Shown: positions 26,916-35,428 of the stretch, piece by piece | Position numbering within the stretch: the stretch's first letter is position 1 | Layout of the letters: every line of letters begins with the position of its first letter | From: Mesorhizobium helmanticense | Lineage (GTDB): Bacteria; Pseudomonadota; Alphaproteobacteria; Rhizobiales; Rhizobiaceae | Length of the DNA stretch: 64,000 nucleotides | NCBI RefSeq assembly: GCF_003034915.1 | Contig: NZ_PZJX01000024.1 | Span: 186,001-250,000 of the forward strand | Direction: 5' to 3' | Notes under the pieces: model-generated | What the model was told of the DNA's origin: nothing | Databases searched by the model: none | What the model saw: only the letters and a program-made list of their open reading frames with translations | Made by a program: the position numbers and the translations under genes

Positions 26916-27707
26916 TTACTCAGCCGCCGCCCTTGCACCGGCTCTCGCCGTCGCGTGCAGGCGCGCCGCGTCGCCGAAGGCGCGGAATATCTTGGCCGAG
27001 GCGCTGTCCGACTTGACCCAGTATTCGGGGTGCCACTGGACGCCGACGGCGAACGCACGGGCATCGCGAACCGAAACCGCCTCGACGGTGCCGTCGGCCG
27101 CGACCGCCTCGACCTCCAGCTTCGGGCCGAGCCGGTCGATTGCCTGGCGGTGCAATGAATTGACCTTGATGTCCCCGGCGCCGAACACGCCGGCGAGGCA
27201 ACTTCCGGGCTTGATTGATATGGTCTGGTTGATGGCGAAGCGCTCATCCTGGTTGTCGCTCACTGCTGCGCGGTGGTCGAGTGAGCCTTCGCGCTCGTGG
27301 ATCTCGGTGGCCAGCGAGCCGCCCAGCGCCACGTTCATCTCCTGGATGCCGCGGCAGATGGCAAGCAATGGCACGCCGCGCTCGATCGCCCTGCGGATCA
27401 GCGGCAGCGTGGTGGCGTCGCGGGCCGGATCGTAGGGACCGTTGGCTTCGCTGGCGTCGCCGCCATAAAGCGAGGGGTGCACATTGGATTTCGAGCCGGT
27501 GACCATGACGCCGTCGACCGAGGACAGCAGCTCGTCGAAGTCGAGCCGGTCGCCGAAGGACGGCACCAGCACAGGGAACACGCCGGCGCCCGAAAGCGCC
27601 GCTTCCAGATATTGCTGCGGGGCGGCATGCCAAGTGTAGTTGTCGAACTGGCGGACGTCGGTCGATACGGCGACGAGCGGCTGCTGCATTTTTGATCCGG
27701 GTTCCAT
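26916..27707 (-). CDS. Class I glutamine amidotransferase-like hydrolase (peptidase C26)
   Basis: The 263-residue protein belongs to peptidase C26, which includes gamma-glutamyl-GABA hydrolases. The nucleophile lies in LLAICRGIQEMNVALGG, and the His-Glu pair in VGVQWHPEYW; VMVTGSKSNVHPSLYGG and HRAAVSDN match the gamma-glutamyl-GABA hydrolase type. It could complete a glutamylated-amine pathway with the glutamine-synthetase-like ligase at 15392-16831, although the genes are 9 kb apart. The start may be 27707 or the ATG at 27689; neither has a strong ribosome-binding site. It is divergent from the TRAP binding-protein gene. Confidence 0.87.
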   Translation of the reverse strand: MEPGSKMQQPLVAVSTDVRQFDNYTWHAAPQQYLEAALSGAGVFPVLVPSFGDRLDFDELLSSVDGVMVTGSKSNVHPSLYGGDASEANGPYDPARDATTLPLIRRAIERGVPLLAICRGIQEMNVALGGSLATEIHEREGSLDHRAAVSDNQDERFAINQTISIKPGSCLAGVFGAGDIKVNSLHRQAIDRLGPKLEVEAVAADGTVEAVSVRDARAFAVGVQWHPEYWVKSDSASAKIFRAFGDAARLHATARAGARAAAE

Positions 27708-27796
27708 TCAGTGCAAGGACATATTCTGCCTCTAAAATAGGCGATCCGAAGGCGCTTTGCCATGGCAAGTTTTGGCGTGTCGCATGGGCCACGGCA

Positions 27797-27839
27797 TTAG
27801 AGCGACGTGCGTCCAATTGGACGCACAAGTACGCTCTAA
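27797..27839. repeat. Palindromic repeat, TTAGAGCG family
   Basis: The unit begins TTAGAGCGACGTGCGTCCAA and ends with CGCTCTAA, with an inner TTGGACGCAC; the two halves are near-perfect reverse complements around CCAATTGG. It lies in a 340-base gap without a gene (27708-28047). The region also holds the repeat at 27854-27899; the remaining bases show only a probable dctP leader. Confidence 0.85.
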
Positions 27840-27853
27840 CGCTTTTGAAGCTA

Positions 27854-27899
27854 CGCATCGTGCTTTCCGAAAATCGATTCCGATTTTCGGGCCGATGCG
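27854..27899. repeat. 46-bp palindromic repeat, copy 1
   Basis: It starts CGCATCGTGCTTTCCGAAAA and ends CGGGCCGATGCG; the inner part CGAAAATCG/CGATTTTCG pairs. A second copy, inverted and about 90% identical, lies at 32764-32808. The two copies flank the TRAP transporter region, and both lie just upstream of TRAP genes (dctP and dctQ respectively). No transposase or target duplication is visible. Confidence 0.9.
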
Positions 27900-27915
27900 G
27901 TGCGTTAGACTATAG

Positions 27916-29157
<1,242 letters not shown>

Positions 29158-29184
29158 GCGTTTCGATTGCTCTTCATTCAAAGA

Positions 29185-29213
29185 GACCCCGGGCGAGCTC
29201 GCCCGGGGTCTTT
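29185..29213. terminator. Rho-independent terminator after dctP
   Basis: A perfect 12-bp stem (GACCCCGGGCGA / TCGCCCGGGGTC, 29185-29210) is followed by TTTCC. A short A-tract precedes it, so it may also serve the convergent dctQM-dehydrogenase operon, which ends at 29314. Confidence 0.9.
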
Positions 29214-29313
29214 CCTTGTCCGGCGTCTGCGGCACAGTTTCCAACTTATGCCGCAGACGTCCATCGTCGAAGTTTTTGCGCCGCCAGCGCCGGAACTGAT
29301 CGGTGAAAGCGGC

Positions 29314-30351
29314 TCAACGTCGCTGCGGCACCATCAGCACCTTGACCTCTCCGGGCGCGGGTGGGTTTGCGATCACGGCCGCGGCCTCCTCAAGCGGCAC
29401 CTGCCTCGAGATCAACCTGTCGATCTCGATCGCGCCCGTGGCGATGAGCTCAGCCGCGCGGCCATGGGTGTAGGGATTGAGGAAGGAGCCCAGCACCTTC
29501 AACTCCCGGAACAAGAGGTCGAAGGGCTCGAACGCCGCTTTCATGCCTTGCGGTGTCACGCCGACGATGATGACCGTACCGCCGGCCCTGGCCAGCCGCA
29601 TGGACTGTTCGACAGTGTCGCGCACGCCGGCGCATTCGAACACCACATCGACGCCGCCGGGCACCAGGCCCGACGGACCGGCGATCGCTTCGATGACATC
29701 GCCCGCGCCCGGATCGACCGTCGCCGTCGCTCCCAATTCCTCGGCAAGCGCGCGCCGCGAGGCCTGGCGTGTCGACAGGATGATGGTCCTTGCCCCGGCG
29801 AGCTTCGCCAGTTGCACGGTAAGCAGGCCGATCACGCCGCCGCCCAGCACGACAACCGAGGCGCCGGGCCTGATTTCGGCCAGGTCCACGCCATGTAGGC
29901 AGCAGCCAAGCGGTTCGCAGAACGCGCCATGCGTGGGTTTGAGGTCACCAGGCAGCAGGAAGGCCTGTTTCTGCGGCAGCAGGACATAGTCGGCGAAGCC
30001 GCCGTCACGATGGATACCGATGGCGCTGAGATTGCTGCACAGATTGACCCGGCCGGCCCGACAATGCGGGCAGCGCCCGCAAGCGATGTTGGGATCGCCG
30101 GTCACCCGGTCGCCGACGGAGTATCCCGATACAGCACCGCCCATCGCCTCGACGATGCCCGAAAACTCATGTCCCGGCGTCACCGGCGGTGTGCAGGGGA
30201 ACTCGCCGTGGAACAGATGCCGGTCGGTGCCGCAGACGCCGCAGGCCTCAATCCGCACCAGGAGGTCATCTGGCCCAGGGACGGGCGCGGTGACCTCGCG
30301 CAGGACGATGTCGCCCACCGCCTCCAGGCGCACCGCCTTCATGATGCTCAT
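29314..30351 (-). CDS. Zinc-dependent medium-chain alcohol/sugar dehydrogenase
   Basis: The 345-residue MDR enzyme has the catalytic-zinc residues in CGVCGTDRHLFHGE and GHEFSG, the four structural-zinc cysteines in ACGRCPHCRAGRVNLC, and a Rossmann motif VVLGGGVIGLL near residue 170. RQASRR after the second strand suggests NADP or NAD use without certainty. It resembles sorbitol/L-idonate/threonine-type dehydrogenases. GAGGTGG lies six bases upstream of the ATG at 30351, which follows dctM by 10 bases, so it is the last gene of a dctQ-dctM operon and may oxidise the imported substrate or a relative. Confidence 0.88.
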   Translation of the reverse strand: MSIMKAVRLEAVGDIVLREVTAPVPGPDDLLVRIEACGVCGTDRHLFHGEFPCTPPVTPGHEFSGIVEAMGGAVSGYSVGDRVTGDPNIACGRCPHCRAGRVNLCSNLSAIGIHRDGGFADYVLLPQKQAFLLPGDLKPTHGAFCEPLGCCLHGVDLAEIRPGASVVVLGGGVIGLLTVQLAKLAGARTIILSTRQASRRALAEELGATATVDPGAGDVIEAIAGPSGLVPGGVDVVFECAGVRDTVEQSMRLARAGGTVIIVGVTPQGMKAAFEPFDLLFRELKVLGSFLNPYTHGRAAELIATGAIEIDRLISRQVPLEEAAAVIANPPAPGEVKVLMVPQRR

Positions 30352-30361
30352 CTGGCCCACC

Positions 30362-32146
30362 TCAATTGAAGCTTGGCGGCTGCGACAGATCGGTGGCCGG
30401 GGCCGCCGGTTTGGCAGGTGGTGCGTCGCCGAAATTCGGCGGCTGCGACAAGTCCGGTGCAGCCGGCGCGGCCGGGGCGGTGCCGCCATTGGCTGGCGGC
30501 GGTGTGCCGAGCGGCGACAGGCCGGTGCCAGGCGTTTCCGGCACCTGGTAATCGATGGTGCCGGGGTCGACCGGCGTGCCCTTGTAGCGCATCACCATTT
30601 GCGGAAAGGCTATGGTCAGCCCGATCATGATGACCTGGATGCAGACGAAGGGCACCGCGCCCCAATAGATCTGGCCCGTGGTTACCGGCGCGATCTGCTT
30701 GCCGGTGAGCCGATCGAGATAGGGCACGCGCGCTGCGACCGAGCGCAGATAGAATAGCGCGAAGCCGAAGGGCGGATGCATGAAGGAGGTCTGCATGTTG
30801 ACGCCGAGCAGCACGCCGAACCAGATCAGGTCGATGCCGAGCTTGTCGGCTGCGGGCGCCAGCAGCGGCACGATGATGAAGGCGAGTTCGAAGAAATCGA
30901 GGAAGAAGGCGAGCAGGAACACAAGGATGTTGACGCCGATCAGGAAACCCACTTCGCCGCCAGGCAGCGAGGTTAGAAGGTGCTCGACCCAGACCTGTCC
31001 ATTGACGCCGTAGAAGGTGAGCGAAAACACCCGTGCGCCGATCAGGATGAACAGCACGAAGGATGACAGCCGTGTCGTCGAGGCCAGCGCCTGCTTGATC
31101 ACATCGAGTGACAACCGGCCTTTCATCGCCGCCATGGCCAGTGCGCCGACAGCGCCCATGGCGCCGCCCTCGGTCGGGGTGGCGATGCCGAGGAAGATGG
31201 TGCCGAGCACCAGGAAGATCAGCGCTAGCGGTGGGATCAGCACGATCACCACTTGCTGCGCCAGTCGCGACATCATGTTGATATTCAGCCGCTGGTCGGC
31301 GATCGCCACGATATAGATGAAGATAACGCCGATGGTGGCTCCGAGGATGTCGGCATTGTCGCCGTGCGCCGGCACCAGGTAGCGGTAGGCGGCGTATGAA
31401 ACCACGAGCGAAGCCAGCACCGCCGCCAGCAAGGACAGCACACCGTGGCCGAGCGTGCGTGCTTCCAGTGGCAGGGCCGGCATCGACTTCGGCCGGACGA
31501 TCGACATGATCAGGATGTACGAGGTGTAAAGGCCGGTCAGAACCAGCCCGGGGATCAGCGCTCCGGCATACATGTCGCCGACCGAGCGGCCGAGCTGGTC
31601 GGCGAGAACGATCAGCACCAGCGATGGCGGGATGATCTGGGCGAGCGTGCCCGATGCGGCGATGACGCCGGATGCCAGCCGCCGGTCATAGCCATAGCGC
31701 AGCATGATTGGCAGCGAGATCAGCCCCATGGCGATGACCGAAGCCGCCACCACGCCTGTGGTTGCGGCAAGCAGCGCGCCGACAAAGATCACGGCATAGG
31801 CAAGACCGCCGCGGATCGGCCCGAACAACTGGCCGATCGTGTCGAGCAGGTCCTCGGCCATGCCGGAGCGTTCGAGCACGATGCCCATGAAAGTGAAGAA
31901 CGGAATCGCCAGCAGCGTGTCGTTCGACATCACCCGGCTGCCGTAGAAATTGTCCGGCAGCGCATAGAGCAGGGGCCAGGCGAGATTGATCGCTCCGCCC
32001 GAATAGGGCGTCAGCAGCACGCCAATGAAGAAGAACAGCAGGCCGTTGGCGGCGAGCGAGAAGGCGACGGGATAGCCGATCAGCAGGAAGATGACCAGCG
32101 AGGCGAACATGATCGGCGCCATGTTCTGGGCAATGAACTCGATCAT
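30362..32146 (-). CDS. dctM: TRAP transporter large permease (DctM family), proline-rich C-terminal tail
   Basis: The 594-residue membrane protein carries the DctM transport domain: many hydrophobic helices, NDTLLAIPFFTFMGIVLERSG, IPPSLVLIVLADQ, GIATPTEGGAMGAVGA and HPPFGFALFYLR. It belongs to the longer DctM subgroup. The C-terminus adds a roughly 55-residue Pro/Ala-rich tail with a repeated DLSQPPxF motif, most likely cytoplasmic or periplasmic and not part of the transport core. Its ATG overlaps the dctQ stop by four bases. With DctQ and the separately encoded DctP it forms a sodium-dependent importer of an organic acid or polyol-derived compound. Confidence 0.92.
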   Translation of the reverse strand: MIEFIAQNMAPIMFASLVIFLLIGYPVAFSLAANGLLFFFIGVLLTPYSGGAINLAWPLLYALPDNFYGSRVMSNDTLLAIPFFTFMGIVLERSGMAEDLLDTIGQLFGPIRGGLAYAVIFVGALLAATTGVVAASVIAMGLISLPIMLRYGYDRRLASGVIAASGTLAQIIPPSLVLIVLADQLGRSVGDMYAGALIPGLVLTGLYTSYILIMSIVRPKSMPALPLEARTLGHGVLSLLAAVLASLVVSYAAYRYLVPAHGDNADILGATIGVIFIYIVAIADQRLNINMMSRLAQQVVIVLIPPLALIFLVLGTIFLGIATPTEGGAMGAVGALAMAAMKGRLSLDVIKQALASTTRLSSFVLFILIGARVFSLTFYGVNGQVWVEHLLTSLPGGEVGFLIGVNILVFLLAFFLDFFELAFIIVPLLAPAADKLGIDLIWFGVLLGVNMQTSFMHPPFGFALFYLRSVAARVPYLDRLTGKQIAPVTTGQIYWGAVPFVCIQVIMIGLTIAFPQMVMRYKGTPVDPGTIDYQVPETPGTGLSPLGTPPPANGGTAPAAPAAPDLSQPPNFGDAPPAKPAAPATDLSQPPSFN

Positions 32147-32748
32147 GGGCGCACCTCTCCGGCGAGCGACTTCGCTTCGTCAGCGAGCGCCTTGGCTTCG
32201 AGTTCGGCCTGTTCATGCACCGATATGAACGGGTTGGGATCGTCCATGTCGCCGCGCATGATGGCGATCTTCTTGATGATCTCGGAGATGCCCTGGAGCG
32301 CCAGCAGGAAGAAGCCGGCCAGCAGGATGGCCTTGGCCGGCCAGATGATCAGCCCGCCGGAATTATTCGACATTTCGCCGCTGCGGAACGACAGCGACAC
32401 ATAGGGGACGAAATAGATCACCATCAACGTCACGAACGGCATCAGGAAGAAGAGGTGACCGAGAAGGTCGATCCAGTGCTGCACGCGGCGCGAAAACATG
32501 CCGTAGACGATGTCGATACGGATATGGTCGTTCTGCTTCAGCGTGTAGGCGGCGGCGAGCATGAAGGCGGCGCCGAACAAATACCACTGCAATTCCAGCC
32601 AGGCGTTCGAAGATATATCGAACACCTTGCGGATGATGGCGTTGGCGGCACTGACCAGTATCGAAATCAGGATCAGCCACGACACCCATTTGCCGATGAA
32701 CTCGTTCACACGGTCAATGGTTCTGGATAGAGCGAGAAGCCCTGCCAT
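32143..32748 (-). CDS. dctQ: TRAP transporter small permease (DctQ family)
   Basis: The 201-residue protein has four predicted transmembrane segments: WVSWLILISILVSAANAIIR, LELQWYLFGAAFMLAAAYTL, IDLLGHLFFLMPFVTLMVIY and AILLAGFFLLALQGISEIIK. RKVFDISSNAWLELQW and LKQNDHIRIDIVY match DctQ. AGGGAGGAA lies before the ATG at 32748. The C-terminal acidic helix may be cytoplasmic. It is the first gene of the operon dctQ-dctM-dehydrogenase; the 46-bp palindrome lies 16 bases upstream of its start. Confidence 0.9.
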   Translation of the reverse strand: MAGLLALSRTIDRVNEFIGKWVSWLILISILVSAANAIIRKVFDISSNAWLELQWYLFGAAFMLAAAYTLKQNDHIRIDIVYGMFSRRVQHWIDLLGHLFFLMPFVTLMVIYFVPYVSLSFRSGEMSNNSGGLIIWPAKAILLAGFFLLALQGISEIIKKIAIMRGDMDDPNPFISVHEQAELEAKALADEAKSLAGEVRP

Positions 32749-32763
32749 GCATTCCTCCCTTTT

Positions 32764-32808
32764 CGCATCGGTCCGAAATCGGTGTCGATTTTCGGAAAGC
32801 ACGATGCG
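32764..32808. repeat. 46-bp palindromic repeat, copy 2
   Basis: This is an inverted copy of the unit at 27854-27899 (CGCATCGGTCCGAAATCG at one end, GGAAAGCACGATGCG at the other). It sits in the 255-base gap before dctQ. That gap also contains a 13-bp direct repeat (32928-32953) and no gene. Confidence 0.9.
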
Positions 32809-33003
32809 TCACTCAAAGTATCAGCACACGCCGATTCCTTCTTCTTTTCGGGCGCGCCGCTGTGGCCCAACGGTATGCCGTGCGTGGCCCGGCGGGTCAA
32901 CACGGTGCGGGCCGGGTAAACAATCTTGTGAGGTGGGATGGTGAGGTGGAATGGGCAAAAACGGCCGGCTGACGGAACGTCATGCATCCAAAGTCTATGC
33001 CGT

Positions 33004-33909
33004 TCAGGCAATCTTGCTCTGGTCGCGGCCGGCGCCGATCAGCACCAGCATGGCGACGAGGAACAGATACATCCAGGCGTCGCGCCACTCGACCGGGAAA
33101 TAGCCGGCCCACAGTGATTCGGCCATGCCGAAGGCGGCGGCGCCGAGTGCCGCCCGTGGCGGCGAGAGATAGCCTCCCACCGCCGTCACGAACAGGATCT
33201 TGAGGCCGTAGACCAGGCCGGAGCCGAAGCTGATATTGCCGTAGTAGAGGCCGGCCATTATGCCGGCCAGCGCCGCGCAAAAGCCGCCGGCGAGCACCGC
33301 ATGCCGGAACACCGCGCGCACGTCGACGCCGCACATGGCCGCGGTCCTGGGATCGTCGGACACGGCCCGCCAGCGCCGGCCGAAGCTCGAGCGCGCGAAG
33401 GCAAAGGTGGCGAGCGCGATCGCTGCCACGACCACAGCGCAGTCGAGCAACTGGATGAGCGTCAGCGTCGCCTTGAAGCTGGCATTCTGCGCAAAGACGA
33501 TCGGCTGGGCCAGCATCGGCGGCAGCCACAGATCATGCGTATCGGCGGCGATACGGCTTGCCTCCGACAGGAGCAGCAATATGCCCAGTGTCGTCACTAC
33601 GATTGCGTTGGGCGTGCGGTCGGCCAGCGGCTCGAAGACGCTGCGCGACAAGATATGGCTGATCAGCGCCGCATAGAGGAAGGCCGCGACGATGCCGAGG
33701 GCGACCGCCGCGAACAGGGTCAGCCACAGCGCTTGGTAGCCGAAGGCCGCGGTCAGGATCATCGTCTGCCCGCAAAAGGCGAACAGCGCGCCATAGGCGA
33801 GATTCGTGCGGTGCAGGATGCCGTTGGTCAAGACATAGCCGAAGGCAAGCAGCGCATAGAGCGCGCCCGAATGCAGCCCGTTCAGGACCTGCTGGAAGAA
33901 ATACAGCAT
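33004..33909 (-). CDS. Branched-chain amino-acid-type ABC permease (LivH-like), orphan
   Basis: The 301-residue inner-membrane protein has the LivH fold: opening FFQQVLNGLHSGALYALLAF, then GILHRTNLAYGALFAFCGQ, TLGILLLLSEASRI and the EAA-like segment FGRRWRAVSDDPRTAAMCGV before the last helices. LivH is one of two permeases of branched-chain amino acid or urea/amide importers. No LivM, LivG, LivF or binding protein is adjacent, so it must partner with subunits encoded elsewhere or be a remnant. ATG at 33909 is chosen as the family-like start; upstream sequence is a palindromic repeat. The gene is divergent from the CGNR gene. Confidence 0.85.
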   Translation of the reverse strand: MLYFFQQVLNGLHSGALYALLAFGYVLTNGILHRTNLAYGALFAFCGQTMILTAAFGYQALWLTLFAAVALGIVAAFLYAALISHILSRSVFEPLADRTPNAIVVTTLGILLLLSEASRIAADTHDLWLPPMLAQPIVFAQNASFKATLTLIQLLDCAVVVAAIALATFAFARSSFGRRWRAVSDDPRTAAMCGVDVRAVFRHAVLAGGFCAALAGIMAGLYYGNISFGSGLVYGLKILFVTAVGGYLSPPRAALGAAAFGMAESLWAGYFPVEWRDAWMYLFLVAMLVLIGAGRDQSKIA

Positions 33910-33920
33910 GCGCCATCCCA

Positions 33921-33969
33921 GAGCATGTCGCCCAAAAGTGCCAAGCGGTTTTGGGGCAACGACATGCTC
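33921..33969. repeat. Palindromic repeat, GAGCATGTCG family
   Basis: The ends are reverse complements (GAGCATGTCG and CGACATGCTC) and the inner CCCAAAA pairs with TTTTGGGG. It lies 11 bases upstream of the LivH-like start. A related truncated half occurs at 57813-57834, next to the HisQ-like gene. Confidence 0.85.
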
Positions 33970-34057
33970 GATAACAGATGGGCTGCGGCGATCCGCGCCC
34001 AATGAAGGTTTGCATCGTTGAATCTAACTTGTCAAATGCGATTCATCGGTTAGAAAT

Positions 34058-34675
34058 ATGCTCATGACGGTTTCCTGGACCCCGCACCGATTCACCGGCG
34101 GCCTTCTGGCGCTCGACACGGCGAACACCGTCGTGCTGCGTGGCGATCCCCGGAAAACCTTCGACCGGTTCAAGGATCCTGGCGAGATCGCCCGTTTCGC
34201 CGACGCGGCAAGCGGCTTTCGCGCCGCCGAGCTTGGCGGCAGGCGGTTGGCGACGCCGTCGCCGGTTGAAATCGCGCCGGTCGTGCTGTCGATCCGCGAG
34301 GCTACCGACCGGCTGTTTCGCGGTGCGGTGTCGAAGGGCGCGGTCGCCACCGCCGATCTGCCTGCCTTCCTTGGTGCCTGCGCCGATGGCCTGGCCGCCA
34401 GCCGCACCGAAATCGGTGCGGTGGGAAAGCCGTTCGGCGATCCGGCGACGCCGATCGCCTTCGAAGCGGCGCTGGCGGTTTCGGCGCTGTCGCTGCTGCG
34501 CGACGACACCATCGCAAGGCTGAGGATCTGCCCCAATTGCACCTGGCTGTTTGTCGACAGAAGCCGCAATTCCAGCCGTCTTTGGTGCGACATGGCGGTG
34601 TGCGGCAACCGTCAGAAGGCAAGCCGGCACTATCGCCGCCGCCGGACGGCGGCCAATGAGGTCGACAATGTCTAG
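34058..34675 (+). CDS. CGNR zinc-finger protein (ABATE domain)
   Basis: The 205-residue protein has an N-terminal ABATE-like domain (FTGGLLALDTANTVV) and a C-terminal zinc finger with CPNC, then WCDMAVCGNRQKASRHYRR, the CGNR motif that names the family. Members are presumed cytoplasmic DNA-binding regulators of stress or aromatic metabolism. The stop lies eight bases into the next gene, suggesting coupling with the lipoprotein. The start ATG at 34058 is followed by a second Met two codons later; either could be used. Confidence 0.88.
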   Translation: MLMTVSWTPHRFTGGLLALDTANTVVLRGDPRKTFDRFKDPGEIARFADAASGFRAAELGGRRLATPSPVEIAPVVLSIREATDRLFRGAVSKGAVATADLPAFLGACADGLAASRTEIGAVGKPFGDPATPIAFEAALAVSALSLLRDDTIARLRICPNCTWLFVDRSRNSSRLWCDMAVCGNRQKASRHYRRRRTAANEVDNV

Positions 34676-35207
34676 AAATCGTTCGCGCTCGATCCTGCTG
34701 GCGGCCACGCTGATTGCGGCTGTTGGGCTCGGGGCTTGCCGCGACACCGGCAAGGACGGTGAAGGCAGGCTGTTCGAGATTTCCGGCAAGCTGTTCGTCT
34801 TCAACTACCGTCTCGCCAGGGCGACCTATGTCGTGACACTGCGGCCCTTGCAGCCGATGGGCGACGGCCAGGTCGCGGTCGCCAGCTTCCAGGATCCCGC
34901 CGGCGGCGCGCCATTGGTGGTCGAGCAGAAGGTCTGGCCCAAGCTCGACAAGGTGACCCTGGAAAGCCCGGCGCTGACCTGTGTCGTCAAGAACAAGCCC
35001 TATGCGATTGCCATCAGCATCAAGGGCTCCGATGGCGCGGTTTTGCAGAAAATCGATACCACATTGATGTCGACGGAGGACCAGTCGATCCTGCCCGACC
35101 GGCCGCTGGTCATCGACCAGCTCTATACGGCCAATCCCGACCTTGCCGGCCATCCCGATGGCAAATTGCCGGGCGAACCGAAGCCGGATTGCTCGAAGGG
35201 TATCTGA
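34668..35207 (+). CDS. Lipoprotein, unknown function
   Basis: The 179-residue product begins with a lipoprotein signal (RSILLAATLIAAVGLGAC, lipobox LGAC, Cys about residue 21) and is otherwise soluble, so it should be anchored in the inner or outer membrane facing the periplasm. The mature part begins RDTGKDGEGRLFEISG and includes beta-strand-rich segments such as NYRLARATYVVTLRPL. No family is recognised. GAGG six bases before the ATG decides the start; it overlaps the CGNR gene by eight bases. The 221 bases after it hold no gene. Confidence 0.8.
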   Translation: MSRNRSRSILLAATLIAAVGLGACRDTGKDGEGRLFEISGKLFVFNYRLARATYVVTLRPLQPMGDGQVAVASFQDPAGGAPLVVEQKVWPKLDKVTLESPALTCVVKNKPYAIAISIKGSDGAVLQKIDTTLMSTEDQSILPDRPLVIDQLYTANPDLAGHPDGKLPGEPKPDCSKGI

Positions 35208-35428
35208 CGCAGCTTCGCCGGTTCAGGCCAAAGCCGGAATTTTCGTGCGCCGGCTGGGCAAACCGTATGCGCTTTCTTATAGCATTGGGCGCGGACAGGA
35301 TTGTTCGTTGCGCATTGCCTGGCAGCTTCGATTTTGTTTGACCTGCCCGGCAAGGGAAGAAACACTGCACCATCCAGCTCCGACGTTGGCTGCGCTTGCA
35401 AGTGTGGCCTCCGCAGAGGAAGTGCCTG

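Noticed and set aside
32928..32953. Tandem 13-bp direct repeat GTGAGGTGGGATG / GTGAGGTGGAATG
   Set aside because: Only two imperfect copies in a GC-rich gap; likely a local duplication without a sign of function.
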